34,132 nt of DNA, taken from the NCBI RefSeq assembly GCF_010685995.1, contig NZ_JAAGWK010000027.1, forward strand, positions 1 to 34,132. Reading direction: 5' to 3'. Below are positions 15,165-23,238 of this stretch, one piece after another. Numbering within the stretch: position 1 is the stretch's first letter; every line of letters begins with the position of its first letter. The position numbers were made by a program, and so were the translations under genes. This DNA comes from Goekera deserti. Its GTDB lineage: Bacteria > Actinomycetota > Actinomycetes > Mycobacteriales > Geodermatophilaceae. The notes beneath the pieces were generated by a model. That model was not told the origin of the DNA and ran no database searches. It saw only the letters and a program-made list of their open reading frames with translations.

Positions 15165-16415
15165 ATGCAGCAGCAGGGACCGGCCGACGACCCGCACACC
15201 CCGGACGCCGGCACCCCCGGCGCTGTGCCGGCGGGCGCCGTGCCGGCGGGCGCTGTGCCGGCGGGCGCTGCGCCGGCCGGCCCGCTGGCCGGGCTGCTGG
15301 TGGCCGACTTCTCCCGGGTGCTGGCCGGGCCGTACGCCACCATGCTGATGGCGGACCTGGGCGCCGAGGTGGTGAAGGTCGAGGGCCCGGGCGGGGACGA
15401 CACCCGCACCTGGGCGCCCCCGCTGCGCGACGGGGTCTCCACCTACTACCTGGGCGTCAACCGGAACAAGCGCTCGATCGCACTCGACCTGGCCGACCCC
15501 GCCGACGGTGCCGTGGCCCGCGAGCTGGCCCGGCGGGCCGACGTCGTGGTGGAGAACTTCCGGCCCGGCGGCCTGGCCCGCTTCGGCCTGGACCACGCCA
15601 CGGTGTCGGCCACGAACCCGCGCGTCGTCTACGCCTCGATCAGCGGCTTCGGCACCGCCCCCGCGGGTGCGGCACTGCCCGGCTACGACCTGATCGTGCA
15701 GGCCATCTCCGGGCTGATGAGCCTCACCGGACCGGCCGACGGCGAGCCCTACCGCGCCGGGGTGGCCGTCTTCGACGTGATCGCCGGGCTCCACGCCACG
15801 GTCGGGGTGCTGGCGGCGCTGAACCTCCGGGAGCAGACCGGGCACGGCCAGCGGGTGGAGGTCAACCTGCTGGCCTCGGCGCTGTCCGGGCTGGTCAACC
15901 AGGCCAGCGCCGTGGTGGCCGGCGACGTCGTCCCGTTCCGGATGGGCAACAGCCACCCCAGCCTGTTCCCCTACGAGCCGCTGCCCTGCGCCGACGGCGA
16001 CCTGGTGGTGACCGCCGGCAACGACGGCCAGTTCCGCAAGCTGGTGCAGGTGCTCGGCGTCCCCGGGCTCGCCGACGACCCGCGCTTCCGGCACAACGCC
16101 GGCCGCGTCGCGAACCGCGACGAGCTGCGGTCGCTGCTGGTGGCCCGGCTGAGCACCCGCGGCCGGCAGGAGTGGTTCCGGGACATCATCGCCGTCGGGG
16201 TGCCGTGCGGGCCGATCAACACCGTCGACCAGGGGGTCGACTTCGCCCGCGAGGTGGGTCTGGACCCGGTCGTCGTGGTGGGCGCGGGCGAGCGCGCGGT
16301 GCCCTCGGTGCGCAACCCGATCACGTTCTCCGAGTCACCGGCCGGCTACCGGCTGCCGCCGCCGGGACTCGACGAGCACGGCGCGGAGATCCGGGCCTGG
16401 CTCACCGGGGGCTGA
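15165..16415 (+). CDS. Class III (CaiB/BaiF) CoA-transferase
   Basis: This is a 416-residue CoA-transferase. Family landmarks are LLVADFSRVLAGPYATMLMA, DLGAEVVKVEGP, NRNKRSIALDLADP and VVENFRPG. The stretch ending PGYDLIVQAISGLMSLTG contains the Asp (about 175) that forms the acyl anhydride intermediate. It moves CoA between carboxylic acids; donors and acceptors (formyl, carnitine, succinyl, alpha-methylacyl) cannot be told apart here. The N-terminus carries about 38 extra residues with four copies of an Ala-Val-Pro-Ala-Gly repeat before the first strand. ATG 15165 has a GGGGAGAGG site upstream. It may be cotranscribed with the hydrolase 87 bases before it. Confidence 0.92.
   Translation: MQQQGPADDPHTPDAGTPGAVPAGAVPAGAVPAGAAPAGPLAGLLVADFSRVLAGPYATMLMADLGAEVVKVEGPGGDDTRTWAPPLRDGVSTYYLGVNRNKRSIALDLADPADGAVARELARRADVVVENFRPGGLARFGLDHATVSATNPRVVYASISGFGTAPAGAALPGYDLIVQAISGLMSLTGPADGEPYRAGVAVFDVIAGLHATVGVLAALNLREQTGHGQRVEVNLLASALSGLVNQASAVVAGDVVPFRMGNSHPSLFPYEPLPCADGDLVVTAGNDGQFRKLVQVLGVPGLADDPRFRHNAGRVANRDELRSLLVARLSTRGRQEWFRDIIAVGVPCGPINTVDQGVDFAREVGLDPVVVVGAGERAVPSVRNPITFSESPAGYRLPPPGLDEHGAEIRAWLTGG
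15222..15281 (+). repeat. Four in-frame 15-bp tandem repeats
   Basis: Units at 15222, 15237, 15252 and 15267 follow GCYGTGCCGGCGGGC, the last with two changes. They encode AVPAG three times and AAPAG once near the N-terminus of the CoA-transferase. The length of 15 keeps the reading frame, so copy number could vary without breaking the gene. Confidence 0.9.
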
Positions 16416-16445
16416 CCGCCGCCGTCGTCACCTATCGCCGGTCGG

Positions 16446-18797
16446 TCAGCCAGGCAGTCCGTCGCCGTTCGTGTCCGGCGGCAGCAGACCGTTGCCGGGG
16501 CCCGGCGGGAGCGGCGGCGGAGGCGGAGGCGGCGGCGGGGGGCCGGGCGCGGGGGGCGGGGCGGGGGCCGGTGGCACGTACCCGGAGCCGTCGCTGACCT
16601 GGATGCTGACCATCTGGAACGGCACCGCGCGCGCTCCGGCCGGCGGGTTGGTGCCCACGAAGGAACCCGACGGCAGGGCGGACTTGACCCGGACCGTGGT
16701 GGAGCGGAGCCCGGCGGACTGCATCGCCGAGGCACAACCGGTGACCGACGAGCAGCGCGGCACCGGGCGGGTGTTGCCGTTCTGCACCTTGGGGTCGGCC
16801 GGCGGGAACGGCTTGGTCGGCCCGGCCTGCAGGACCGGGGTCATCGCGTCGTTCCAGATCGTCGCCGGCTTGTTCCCGCCGAAGCCGCCGACGTCCTGGT
16901 TGGCCTTGGGATTGAGCACCATCACGCTGGCCGCGTACTCCGGCGTGTAGCCGACGAAGGCCGCGGAGTAGTTCTCCTGCGACGTCCCGGTCTTGCCGGC
17001 GATCTGGTGGCCGGGCACGTAGGCCCGGCGGCCGGTGCCGGCGTACCCGGGCTCGACGTCCTTGCGCAGCATCTGGTTCAGCGTGTTGGCGATGCCGGCG
17101 GGGATCGACTCCGGGGTGCAGTTGTCGCCCTTCACCACGGGCTGGCCGTCCTCGCCGAGCAGCGGCTGGCCGTCGGGGCCGAGCACCTGAACCACCGGCG
17201 TGGGGTAGCAGCGGGTGCCGCTGGCGGCCAGGGTGGCGTAGGCGGTGGCCAGGTCCAGCGGGCTGGTGGCCTCCGAGCCGAAGGTGAACGAGCCGCGGTT
17301 CTCGTCGATGATCTGCTGGGCCGGGTCCTGGTTGGGCTGGTCGAACTGCATGCCCATCCGCTCGGCCATCCGGACCGGGCCCTCGACGCTGCCCAGCGCG
17401 TCCTCCAGGGCCAGGAAATAGGTGTTGGAGGAGCGGTAGAGCGCGGCCTCCAGGTCGAGGGTGGCCGGGTAGGTGCCGGCGTTCTCGACGTCGTAGGGCT
17501 TGCCGCCGTCCTTGTAGACCCGGGACACGTAGGGGTCGGCGGTGGTCTGGGAGTAGTACTGGGAGAACTCCCGCTCCAGCGCGGCGGCCGCGGTGAACAC
17601 CTTGTAGGTCGAGCCGGAGCCCTGGCTGGCTGCGTCGTTGAGCACCACCGACTCGCACGCGGGATTGGCCGCGTCGGTGCAGCCGAAGACCCGGTTGACG
17701 CTCATCGCCTGGACGTGGCCGGTGCCCGGCTGCACGGCGGTGAACATCGCGGCCAGCGGGTCGCCCATCGGCAGGGTGTTGAGCACGGCCTGGTCGCCGG
17801 CGGCCTGGACGTCGGGGCGCAGCGTCGTCTGGATGGTCAGCCCGCCGGTGAGCAGCTGGGTCTGGGTGATGCCCAACGTGCCGGTGAGGTGGTTCTGCAG
17901 GTAGGAGCAGAAGAAGCCGCCGATGCTGGCCGCCACGCAGCCGTTCGGCGGCTTGGGGCTCTCCACGACCGGGACCGGGCTGGCCGAGATGTCGGCCAGC
18001 TCCTGGTCGGTGATGTGCCCGAGGTCGTGCATGCGGTCCAGCACCTGGTTGCGCCGGACGGCGGCGGCCTCGGGGTGGTTGATCGGGTCGTCGTCCCGGG
18101 GGCTCTGCACCAGCCCGGCCAGGACGGCGGCCTGCGGGAGCGTGAGGTCCTTCGCGTCGGTGGAGAAGTAGGTGCGGGCGGCGGCCTGGACGCCGTACGC
18201 GCCGTGGCCGAAGTACACCAGGTTGAGGTACCGGGTGATGATCTCGTCCTTGGTGAACTCCTCCTCCACCGCCAGGGCCAGCCGGGCCTCGCGCAGCTTG
18301 CGGCCGACGGTCGGGGCGTTGGCGGCGGCGCGCTCCTCGGGGGTCTCCGCGGTCTGCAGCAGGGTCTGCTTGACCAGCTGCTGGGTCAGCGTCGACCCGC
18401 CCTCGGCGACCTCACCGGCGGCGACGTTGGTGGCCAGCGCGCGCAGCGTGCCCTGCACGTCCAGGCCGTTGTGCTGGGCGAAGCGGGAGTCCTCGATGTC
18501 GATCAGCGCCTGCTTCATCACGTCGGCGATCTGCTCGGAGGGCACCGGCGCGCGGTTGTCCTCGTAGAACTCGGTGAGCAGCGTGCCGTCGACGGCGTAG
18601 ACCTTGCTGTTGCCGTTGAGCGTCTCGTCCAGGAGCTCGTTGGGCAGGGCGTCCAGCAGGCTGGCGGAGTTGCGGGCCACCAGGCCGGTGCCGCCGACCC
18701 ACGGCAGCATGAGCCCGGCGACGAGCACGCCCGCGGCCAGGATGCTCACGGTGAGCTTCACGAGGGCCCACGACCGACGGTGCCCGGTTCTCGACAT
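16446..18797 (-). CDS. Class A penicillin-binding protein (transglycosylase/transpeptidase)
   Basis: This is a 783-residue bifunctional peptidoglycan synthase with one N-terminal membrane anchor (about residues 14-33). The GT51 glycosyltransferase domain shows IEDSRF (catalytic Glu about 102) and GGSTLTQQLVKQTLL (from about 133). The transpeptidase domain shows STYK (nucleophile Ser about 396), SSN (about 456-458) and KTGTS (about 602-606). A PASTA-like segment follows, then a tail rich in proline (about 740-768) that ends DTNGDGLPG. Glycan strands are polymerised and cross-linked outside the membrane. ATG 18797 (MSRTGHRRS) is the first standard start; an upstream in-frame TTG at 18806 adds three residues. 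It converges with the CoA-transferase gene, with 30 bases between. Confidence 0.95.
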   Translation of the reverse strand: MSRTGHRRSWALVKLTVSILAAGVLVAGLMLPWVGGTGLVARNSASLLDALPNELLDETLNGNSKVYAVDGTLLTEFYEDNRAPVPSEQIADVMKQALIDIEDSRFAQHNGLDVQGTLRALATNVAAGEVAEGGSTLTQQLVKQTLLQTAETPEERAAANAPTVGRKLREARLALAVEEEFTKDEIITRYLNLVYFGHGAYGVQAAARTYFSTDAKDLTLPQAAVLAGLVQSPRDDDPINHPEAAAVRRNQVLDRMHDLGHITDQELADISASPVPVVESPKPPNGCVAASIGGFFCSYLQNHLTGTLGITQTQLLTGGLTIQTTLRPDVQAAGDQAVLNTLPMGDPLAAMFTAVQPGTGHVQAMSVNRVFGCTDAANPACESVVLNDAASQGSGSTYKVFTAAAALEREFSQYYSQTTADPYVSRVYKDGGKPYDVENAGTYPATLDLEAALYRSSNTYFLALEDALGSVEGPVRMAERMGMQFDQPNQDPAQQIIDENRGSFTFGSEATSPLDLATAYATLAASGTRCYPTPVVQVLGPDGQPLLGEDGQPVVKGDNCTPESIPAGIANTLNQMLRKDVEPGYAGTGRRAYVPGHQIAGKTGTSQENYSAAFVGYTPEYAASVMVLNPKANQDVGGFGGNKPATIWNDAMTPVLQAGPTKPFPPADPKVQNGNTRPVPRCSSVTGCASAMQSAGLRSTTVRVKSALPSGSFVGTNPPAGARAVPFQMVSIQVSDGSGYVPPAPAPPPAPGPPPPPPPPPPLPPGPGNGLLPPDTNGDGLPG

Positions 18798-19131
18798 CCG
18801 CGCCAACGTAGCTGGTCAGCGGGCCGTGAGGTAGGCCTGCACAGGTAACGACTCGGTCGCGCGGACCGGTCAGTGCCGGTGGGCGGGGTCACAGCTGCGC
18901 CCGGCGGGCCTCGCACCCGCTCGACCGTGGACCGCGCGGTGCAGGTTCTCGGTGACCCACCGTCGTGACGCGCCGCGGCACGCCCGGTGCAGCTGGTGCG
19001 ACGCGCCGGGGCGCTGCCGGCAGGTCCTGCCCGCAGCAGTCGTGGACCCGGTACGCGGCGGGTGTGCCACGATCCGGTGGCGTGCGCGGCGCCGGTCCGG
19101 GGTGGGTGCGTCCTCGTCCCCGGGAGTCCGC
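18798..19131. other. Intergenic region without a visible gene
   Basis: This gap separates the divergent PBP and SRPBCC genes and must hold both promoters. I see no repeat, RNA gene or convincing small gene in it. Confidence 0.5.
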
Positions 19132-19632
19132 GTGCGCCGTCCGATGTCCGTCACCACCTCCGTCGTCGTCGCCGCGCCACCGGAGCAGCTGTGGCCGCTG
19201 GTGTCCGACCCCGCGCAGACCCCGCGGTGGAGCCCGGAGAACACCGGGGCGGTGCTGCCCTCGGCAGGCACCCCGGACCTGGGGACGTCGTTCGTCGGTG
19301 CCAACCGCCGGGCCGGGGTGCGCTGGCAGACCGCGTGCGTGGTCACCGCCGTCGAGCCACAGCGGCGCTTCGCGTTCCAGGTGCGCCGCTGGGGGCTGAG
19401 CTCGCCGTGGCTGCGCGTGGCGATCGCCAGCTGGGAGTACCGGCTGGAGCCCGTCGCGGGCGGCACGCGGGTGAGCCTGACCTGGACCGACGACCGGCGG
19501 TGGCCGGACCCGGTGGCGAACGTGGCCGACCGGCTGCTCACCCGCGGCAGCACGTTCGCGGACTTCCAGCTGCGCAACACCCGCACCTCCCTGCAACGGC
19601 TGCGCGCCCTGGTCGAGGGCGACGCCGCCTGA
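19132..19632 (+). CDS. SRPBCC (START/Bet v1-like) protein
   Basis: This protein of about 166 residues reads TTSVVVAAPPEQLWPLVSDP, then RWSPENTGAV, RFAFQVRRWG and WEYRLEPVAGGTRVSLTW, the strand order of the SRPBCC/polyketide cyclase fold. These proteins bind hydrophobic ligands in a deep cavity; the ligand here is unknown. GTG 19132 has GGGAG (19122-19126) five bases upstream. An ATG at 19144 would remove four residues and lies 17 bases from that site. It stands alone between divergent and convergent neighbours. Confidence 0.85.
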   Translation: MRRPMSVTTSVVVAAPPEQLWPLVSDPAQTPRWSPENTGAVLPSAGTPDLGTSFVGANRRAGVRWQTACVVTAVEPQRRFAFQVRRWGLSSPWLRVAIASWEYRLEPVAGGTRVSLTWTDDRRWPDPVANVADRLLTRGSTFADFQLRNTRTSLQRLRALVEGDAA

Positions 19633-19755
19633 GCCTCCGCGCCACGCTGGCGAGCACGGCGACACGACGCGCCGGCCGGGCGCCCGGGCCTCGGCCACGT
19701 CCGGCACCGAACCGCCCCGACGCTCGGCGGCGTCCCAGCCCGCCCGGGCAGTCGC

Positions 19756-20400
19756 TCAGCTCGGTCGGTGGGCGATCAGGTACGCCTGCGGGACGTGCTC
19801 GTCGGCCGCAGCCTCGCGTACCAGCCGGCTCTGCACCGGCAGCCCGGCGTCCGCGAGCCAGGACTCGACCCGCTCCGGCGGGCGCAGGTGCACGGGCAGC
19901 GACATCGGCAGGTCCCCGTAGCCGCTGGTCTTCACCCGGTGCTCGTCCCCGACCTGGAAGGCGAGCAGCGCGACCCCACCCGGCCGGAGCACCCGGCGGA
20001 AGCCGGCGAGGACGACCGGCACGACCTCGTCGGGCACGTGGATGAGGGAGTACCAGGCGAGCACCCCGGCCAGCGACGCGTCGGGCACCGCGAGGTCGGT
20101 CATCGAGCCGACCTCGAAGCGCAGGCCGGGGTGGTCCCGGCGGGCGACGTCGACCATGCCCGGGGACAGGTCGACCCCGGCGGGCGCCAGGCCCAGCGCC
20201 TGCAGGTGCGCGGTGATCCGGCCGGGCCCGCAGCCGGCATCGAGCACCGGCCCGCCGGGTCCGACGAGCTCGGCGAACAGCGCCAGCACCGCGCGGTCGT
20301 ACGGCGCGCCCGCGAGGTGGCCGCGCAGCAGGTCGGCGTACGCGGTGGCCACCGTGTCATAGGAGGTGCGGGTGTCGCTCAGCCAGTCCGGTCCGGTCAC
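19756..20400 (-). CDS. Class I SAM-dependent methyltransferase
   Basis: This is a 214-residue methyltransferase. SAM-binding motif I is VLDAGCGPGRITAHLQ, followed by the acidic end of strand 2 in GVDLSPGMVDVARRDHPG, motif II in GVLAWYSLIHVPD, and motif III in FRRVLRPGGVALLAFQVGDE. The substrate is unknown; similar small-molecule methyltransferases are common in actinobacteria. The start is GTG 20400. It lies 141 bases downstream of the DUF1905-type gene on the same strand, and the two may share a transcript. Confidence 0.9.
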   Translation of the reverse strand: MTGPDWLSDTRTSYDTVATAYADLLRGHLAGAPYDRAVLALFAELVGPGGPVLDAGCGPGRITAHLQALGLAPAGVDLSPGMVDVARRDHPGLRFEVGSMTDLAVPDASLAGVLAWYSLIHVPDEVVPVVLAGFRRVLRPGGVALLAFQVGDEHRVKTSGYGDLPMSLPVHLRPPERVESWLADAGLPVQSRLVREAAADEHVPQAYLIAHRPS

Positions 20401-20541
20401 GGCGGCACCGTAGGGCCGGGCACCGACAGTCGGGGTCGGGCCCGCGCCGCGGTGGCCCGGGGCGGCTCGATCAGCAGCGGCGGCACGTCGTCGCGGCCCG
20501 GTGCGGCGTGCACGAGCACCGGCCCCGCGGGTGGGTGCGCC

Positions 20542-21012
20542 TCACGGGGCGCGATCCGTGGGCGCCAGGGAGCGCACGAGTGCCTCGATGCGTGAGCGTC
20601 TGGTGGCGTCGCGGGCCGCGTCCTCGATGGGCTGCAGGTCCTGGCGGCGCTGGGCCGGTCGACGCCGCTGGAAGGCCGACAGCCGACCGGCTTCCTCGAG
20701 CGCTGCCCGCACGTCGTCGGCCAGGGGGACGTGGTCGGGGTCGGCGGGCCGTAGCCGGCAGGTGACGACGTCGCCGGCGGTGGCCCGCAGGCGGCGTTGC
20801 AGGGCTGCGCCGACGTAGCAGAACGGGCGGGGTGTGACGTCGGCGCGGTTGACGCCCAGGTTGACCTCGACCCCCTCGATCGTGCCCTCGATGCGGCGGG
20901 TGCCGGCCGCTGCGACGGCGTCCTCCAGCAGGTCGTCGAGGTACAGGACCGTGTACGTGTTGCGCCCCCACGGCAGCAGCTCCAGCGGGGCGTCGAAGTG
21001 CACCGAGTCCAT
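20542..21012 (-). CDS. DUF1905 / YdeI-OmpD-associated family protein
   Basis: This is a 156-residue protein. The N-terminal half, FDAPLELLPWGRNTYTVLYL through RRIEGTIEGVEVN to FCYVGAALQRRLRATAGDVV, fits DUF1905, a small beta-barrel. The C-terminal half, DVRAALEEAGRLSAFQ to RDATRRSRIEALVRSL, fits the YdeI/OmpD-associated helical domain. Family members have been linked to bacteriocin tolerance, but the mechanism is not known. ATG 21012 is chosen because GAGGAGGA and GGGAG sites lie just upstream and the domain begins at once; an upstream ATG at 21084 has no support. Confidence 0.78.
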   Translation of the reverse strand: MDSVHFDAPLELLPWGRNTYTVLYLDDLLEDAVAAAGTRRIEGTIEGVEVNLGVNRADVTPRPFCYVGAALQRRLRATAGDVVTCRLRPADPDHVPLADDVRAALEEAGRLSAFQRRRPAQRRQDLQPIEDAARDATRRSRIEALVRSLAPTDRAP

Positions 21013-21236
21013 CAGCTCCCGTCCTCCTCGTGGGCAGGCAGCCGGCACCGTATCGCTCTCACCGGGCGTGGTGCGGGCGCGCACGTCGATCGCACCGGCC
21101 GAGCTGCGGCTGGGCCCGCTGCTGCGCCGGCACGCCGACGAGCGACCGCGGCCCTGACCCCGAGCGGGGCGGCACCGGGCCGCCGCGGGGCGGACACTGG
21201 CTGCATGCCCCCCGCAGCCGGCGTCCGGCCCGTGCG

Positions 21237-21848
21237 GTGAGGGCGCCCTGGCGACGCCCGGCCGTGGAGCCCGGCGTCCTGGACCCGGAGGCCGAGCGGG
21301 CCTGGCGGCCGCTGATGGGTGCCTTCGGCCGGCAGCTGGGCCTGGCGCTGAACCCCGAGCGCGCCCGGGCGTGGGCGGCCGGCGGCTGGCGGGCCGACGA
21401 CGTCGAGGCGATCGCGGCGATGAGCGCGGCCGCGGTGGAGGGCGGGTCCTTCTACGGCCGGCAGTACCGCGCCGAGACCGCCGGGCTGCGGCACCGCCTC
21501 GGCGAGGTCGCCGTCTCCTGGTACATCCACTGCCGGCTGACCCGGCCGGAGGTGCTGGGCTGGCTGCGGGTGGTCGCCGGGGCGCCGTCCGCCGACGAGG
21601 CGCGGGCGGTGGAGGCCCTGATCGGCAGCAGCCGGCGGGGTCGGGTGCACGGCGACCCGCGCGCCCTGGACGACGCCGACGTCACCCGGTGGCGGGCGCT
21701 GCCGGTCGACGTCGGCCCGCTGGCCTGGGCGGCCGGGCTGAGCGTGGAGGAGGCCGACGAGCGGCGCCGGTCGGGCAGCGCGGACACCGGGGAGCTGCAC
21801 CTGCTGGCCGCGCTGCGCGGCTTCCGGATCGACCCGGGGACACCCTGA
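21237..21848 (+). CDS. Paralogue A of an unrecognised three-gene family
   Basis: This is a 203-residue, helix-rich, probably cytoplasmic protein with no family I recognise and no signal peptide or membrane segment. Its parts line up with two genes further on (22678-23238 and 23235-23957). There is an early W-R-A-D-D-V-E-A-I-A block (about 45-54), then a helical segment ending VLGWLRVVAG, and a C-terminal module PLAWAAGLSVEEADERRR through ELHLLAALRGFRID. The C-terminal module, with Ala-Gly-Leu, Glu-Ala and Leu-x-x-Leu-Arg-Gly, is best kept in all three. The start is unsure: GTG 21237 or GTG 21264, neither with a strong ribosome site. B and C lie beyond a lower-GC ORFan gene. Confidence 0.75.
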   Translation: MRAPWRRPAVEPGVLDPEAERAWRPLMGAFGRQLGLALNPERARAWAAGGWRADDVEAIAAMSAAAVEGGSFYGRQYRAETAGLRHRLGEVAVSWYIHCRLTRPEVLGWLRVVAGAPSADEARAVEALIGSSRRGRVHGDPRALDDADVTRWRALPVDVGPLAWAAGLSVEEADERRRSGSADTGELHLLAALRGFRIDPGTP

Positions 21849-21992
21849 AACGGGGACGCCCTGACCCACCGCCGGGCTCACTCGCCATCAAGCGCTCGCG
21901 TGGAAGCACAACGCATACCGCCCTCACCGGGCGACCCGTAGCGACCGTTGCCCTCCAGGCGCCCTGAGCTGCCGATGATGTAGCAGTGACAC

Positions 21993-22015
21993 ACTCGTCG
22001 ATTTACGAGTAGGAG
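21993..22015 (+). promoter_or_regulatory. Small inverted repeat next to the ribosome site of the ORFan gene
   Basis: ACTCGT (21993-21998) and ACGAGT (22005-22010) flank six bases and can form a short hairpin. It ends exactly where the AGGAG ribosome site (22011-22015) begins, five bases before ATG 22021. It could be an operator or a translation-control hairpin; its real use is unknown. Confidence 0.4.
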
Positions 22016-22020
22016 AACTG

Positions 22021-22431
22021 ATGTTCAGTCGTATCAGTACGGGTGCCGGTTTCGGCCCGAACGATGACGAGATGGCCATAAAGAAGTTCCTGGCCAACAT
22101 GGTGATCGCGTCGAACTTCGTCGAGATGCGATTGCTTGAAGCCGCCTGGCCAGGGCCTTCCGGGCTGCAATGCCTCTGCCTCGTTTTCCGCCAAGTGAGC
22201 GATGGCGACGAGTTGAACATCGAGAAGGTCAAGAAGGGCAGGGATGGCACACATACATTCGCAGTGGAGTTCGACTGGTTGAGCGACGTGTTCCTGGACC
22301 CTGTCAGGGGACCGTGGGAAGTCTTGACATACATGATGTTCACACTGACGACACTGCATTCGGAAGGAGAACTACAGATCCCCCATCTGCCTGCTGTCGA
22401 GTTCATCCCCCTGGAGCTGCGCGGCGAGTGA
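22021..22431 (+). CDS. Unrecognised small acidic protein of foreign base composition
   Basis: This is a 136-residue protein with no family I recognise. It has a clear ribosome site (AGGAG, five bases before ATG 22021), so it is very likely expressed. Codons are far less GC-biased than in all neighbours: the row 22081-22140 has 30 G/C of 60. It also uses Lys, Ile, Asn and Phe freely (DEMAIKKFLANMVIASNFVE). The rest shows alternating strands and helices (TFAVEFDWLSDVFLD, LTYMMFTLTTLHSEGEL) and a proline-marked end (LPAVEFIPLELRGE), with no signal peptide. It lies between paralogues A and B on the same strand. An immunity, antitoxin or phage-derived protein is conceivable but unproven. Confidence 0.75.
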   Translation: MFSRISTGAGFGPNDDEMAIKKFLANMVIASNFVEMRLLEAAWPGPSGLQCLCLVFRQVSDGDELNIEKVKKGRDGTHTFAVEFDWLSDVFLDPVRGPWEVLTYMMFTLTTLHSEGELQIPHLPAVEFIPLELRGE

Positions 22432-22677
22432 TCGTCATGCACTGACTGTGGGCCGGTTGGCCGGTCCGTCAGTCGTTTCGGCGGGCCGGGTCGACCATCG
22501 GCGACCGCGGATCCGTCCGCCTCGCCACGGTGAGCAACGCCGGCGAGCCCGGCCGGCCGGTGACCAGCTCAGCTGATCACCGCTGCTCCCGGCGCCGCGG
22601 CCAGGGGAGGACGCCTGCCCGACCGCGCGGGCCGGCTCGGCGGCGCGGTGGCGGCGGGACCGGGACACTGGACGGCG

Positions 22678-23238
22678 ATGACGCGCGCAGGCAGGGCCGG
22701 GCTGGCCACCGAGCTGGCCGCGGCCCGCGCCCGGGTGGTCTCCGCCGGCGCCCCGCGCGACGGCCGGGAGGCGCTCACCCTGGCCCGCGGCGGGTGGACG
22801 GCGGAGGCCTACTGGTCGATCGCCGAGCTCGGGCAGCACGCCGCCGACGTGGGCGCGCTGGTCGCCTACCGGGTGGAGCACCCGGGCCGGCGCTCGCGCC
22901 GGGAGCAGCCGGCCGCCCGGTACGCGGTCAACCGGCTGATCGTGGACGCCGAGCAGGCCACCCTCGGCGGCGCCCCGCTGCGTACCGCGGTGTGGGGCTG
23001 GCTGGAGCTGCTCGCGGTCGAGGCGCGGGACTGGCCGTTGGTCGAGCAGGTGCACCGGCACCTGCAGGGGTGGTCGGCCGAGGCCCGGGAGCTGCTGGCC
23101 ACCGTGGGCCCGCTCGCCCCGCTGACCCGGCTGGCCGGGATGGACGACGCCGAGGCCCGGTCGCTGGCGGCGGCGGGGATGCTGGACGAGCCGGGCCTGC
23201 GGCTGCTGGCCGGGCTGCGCGGGTACCGCCTGCCGTGA
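22678..23238 (+). CDS. Paralogue B of an unrecognised three-gene family
   Basis: This is a 186-residue helical protein. Like A and C it has a Trp-led helix (GGWTAEAYWSIAELGQHAA), a central segment ending TAVWGWLELLA, and the shared C-terminal module PLTRLAGMDDAEARSLAAAG through LRLLAGLRGYRLP at the very end. No catalytic motif, metal site or membrane segment is seen. ATG 22678 is the most likely start; an in-frame GTG at 22648 is possible. Its stop codon overlaps the GTG start of paralogue C by four bases (GTGA), so C is probably translated by coupling and the two proteins may act together. Confidence 0.78.
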   Translation: MTRAGRAGLATELAAARARVVSAGAPRDGREALTLARGGWTAEAYWSIAELGQHAADVGALVAYRVEHPGRRSRREQPAARYAVNRLIVDAEQATLGGAPLRTAVWGWLELLAVEARDWPLVEQVHRHLQGWSAEARELLATVGPLAPLTRLAGMDDAEARSLAAAGMLDEPGLRLLAGLRGYRLP

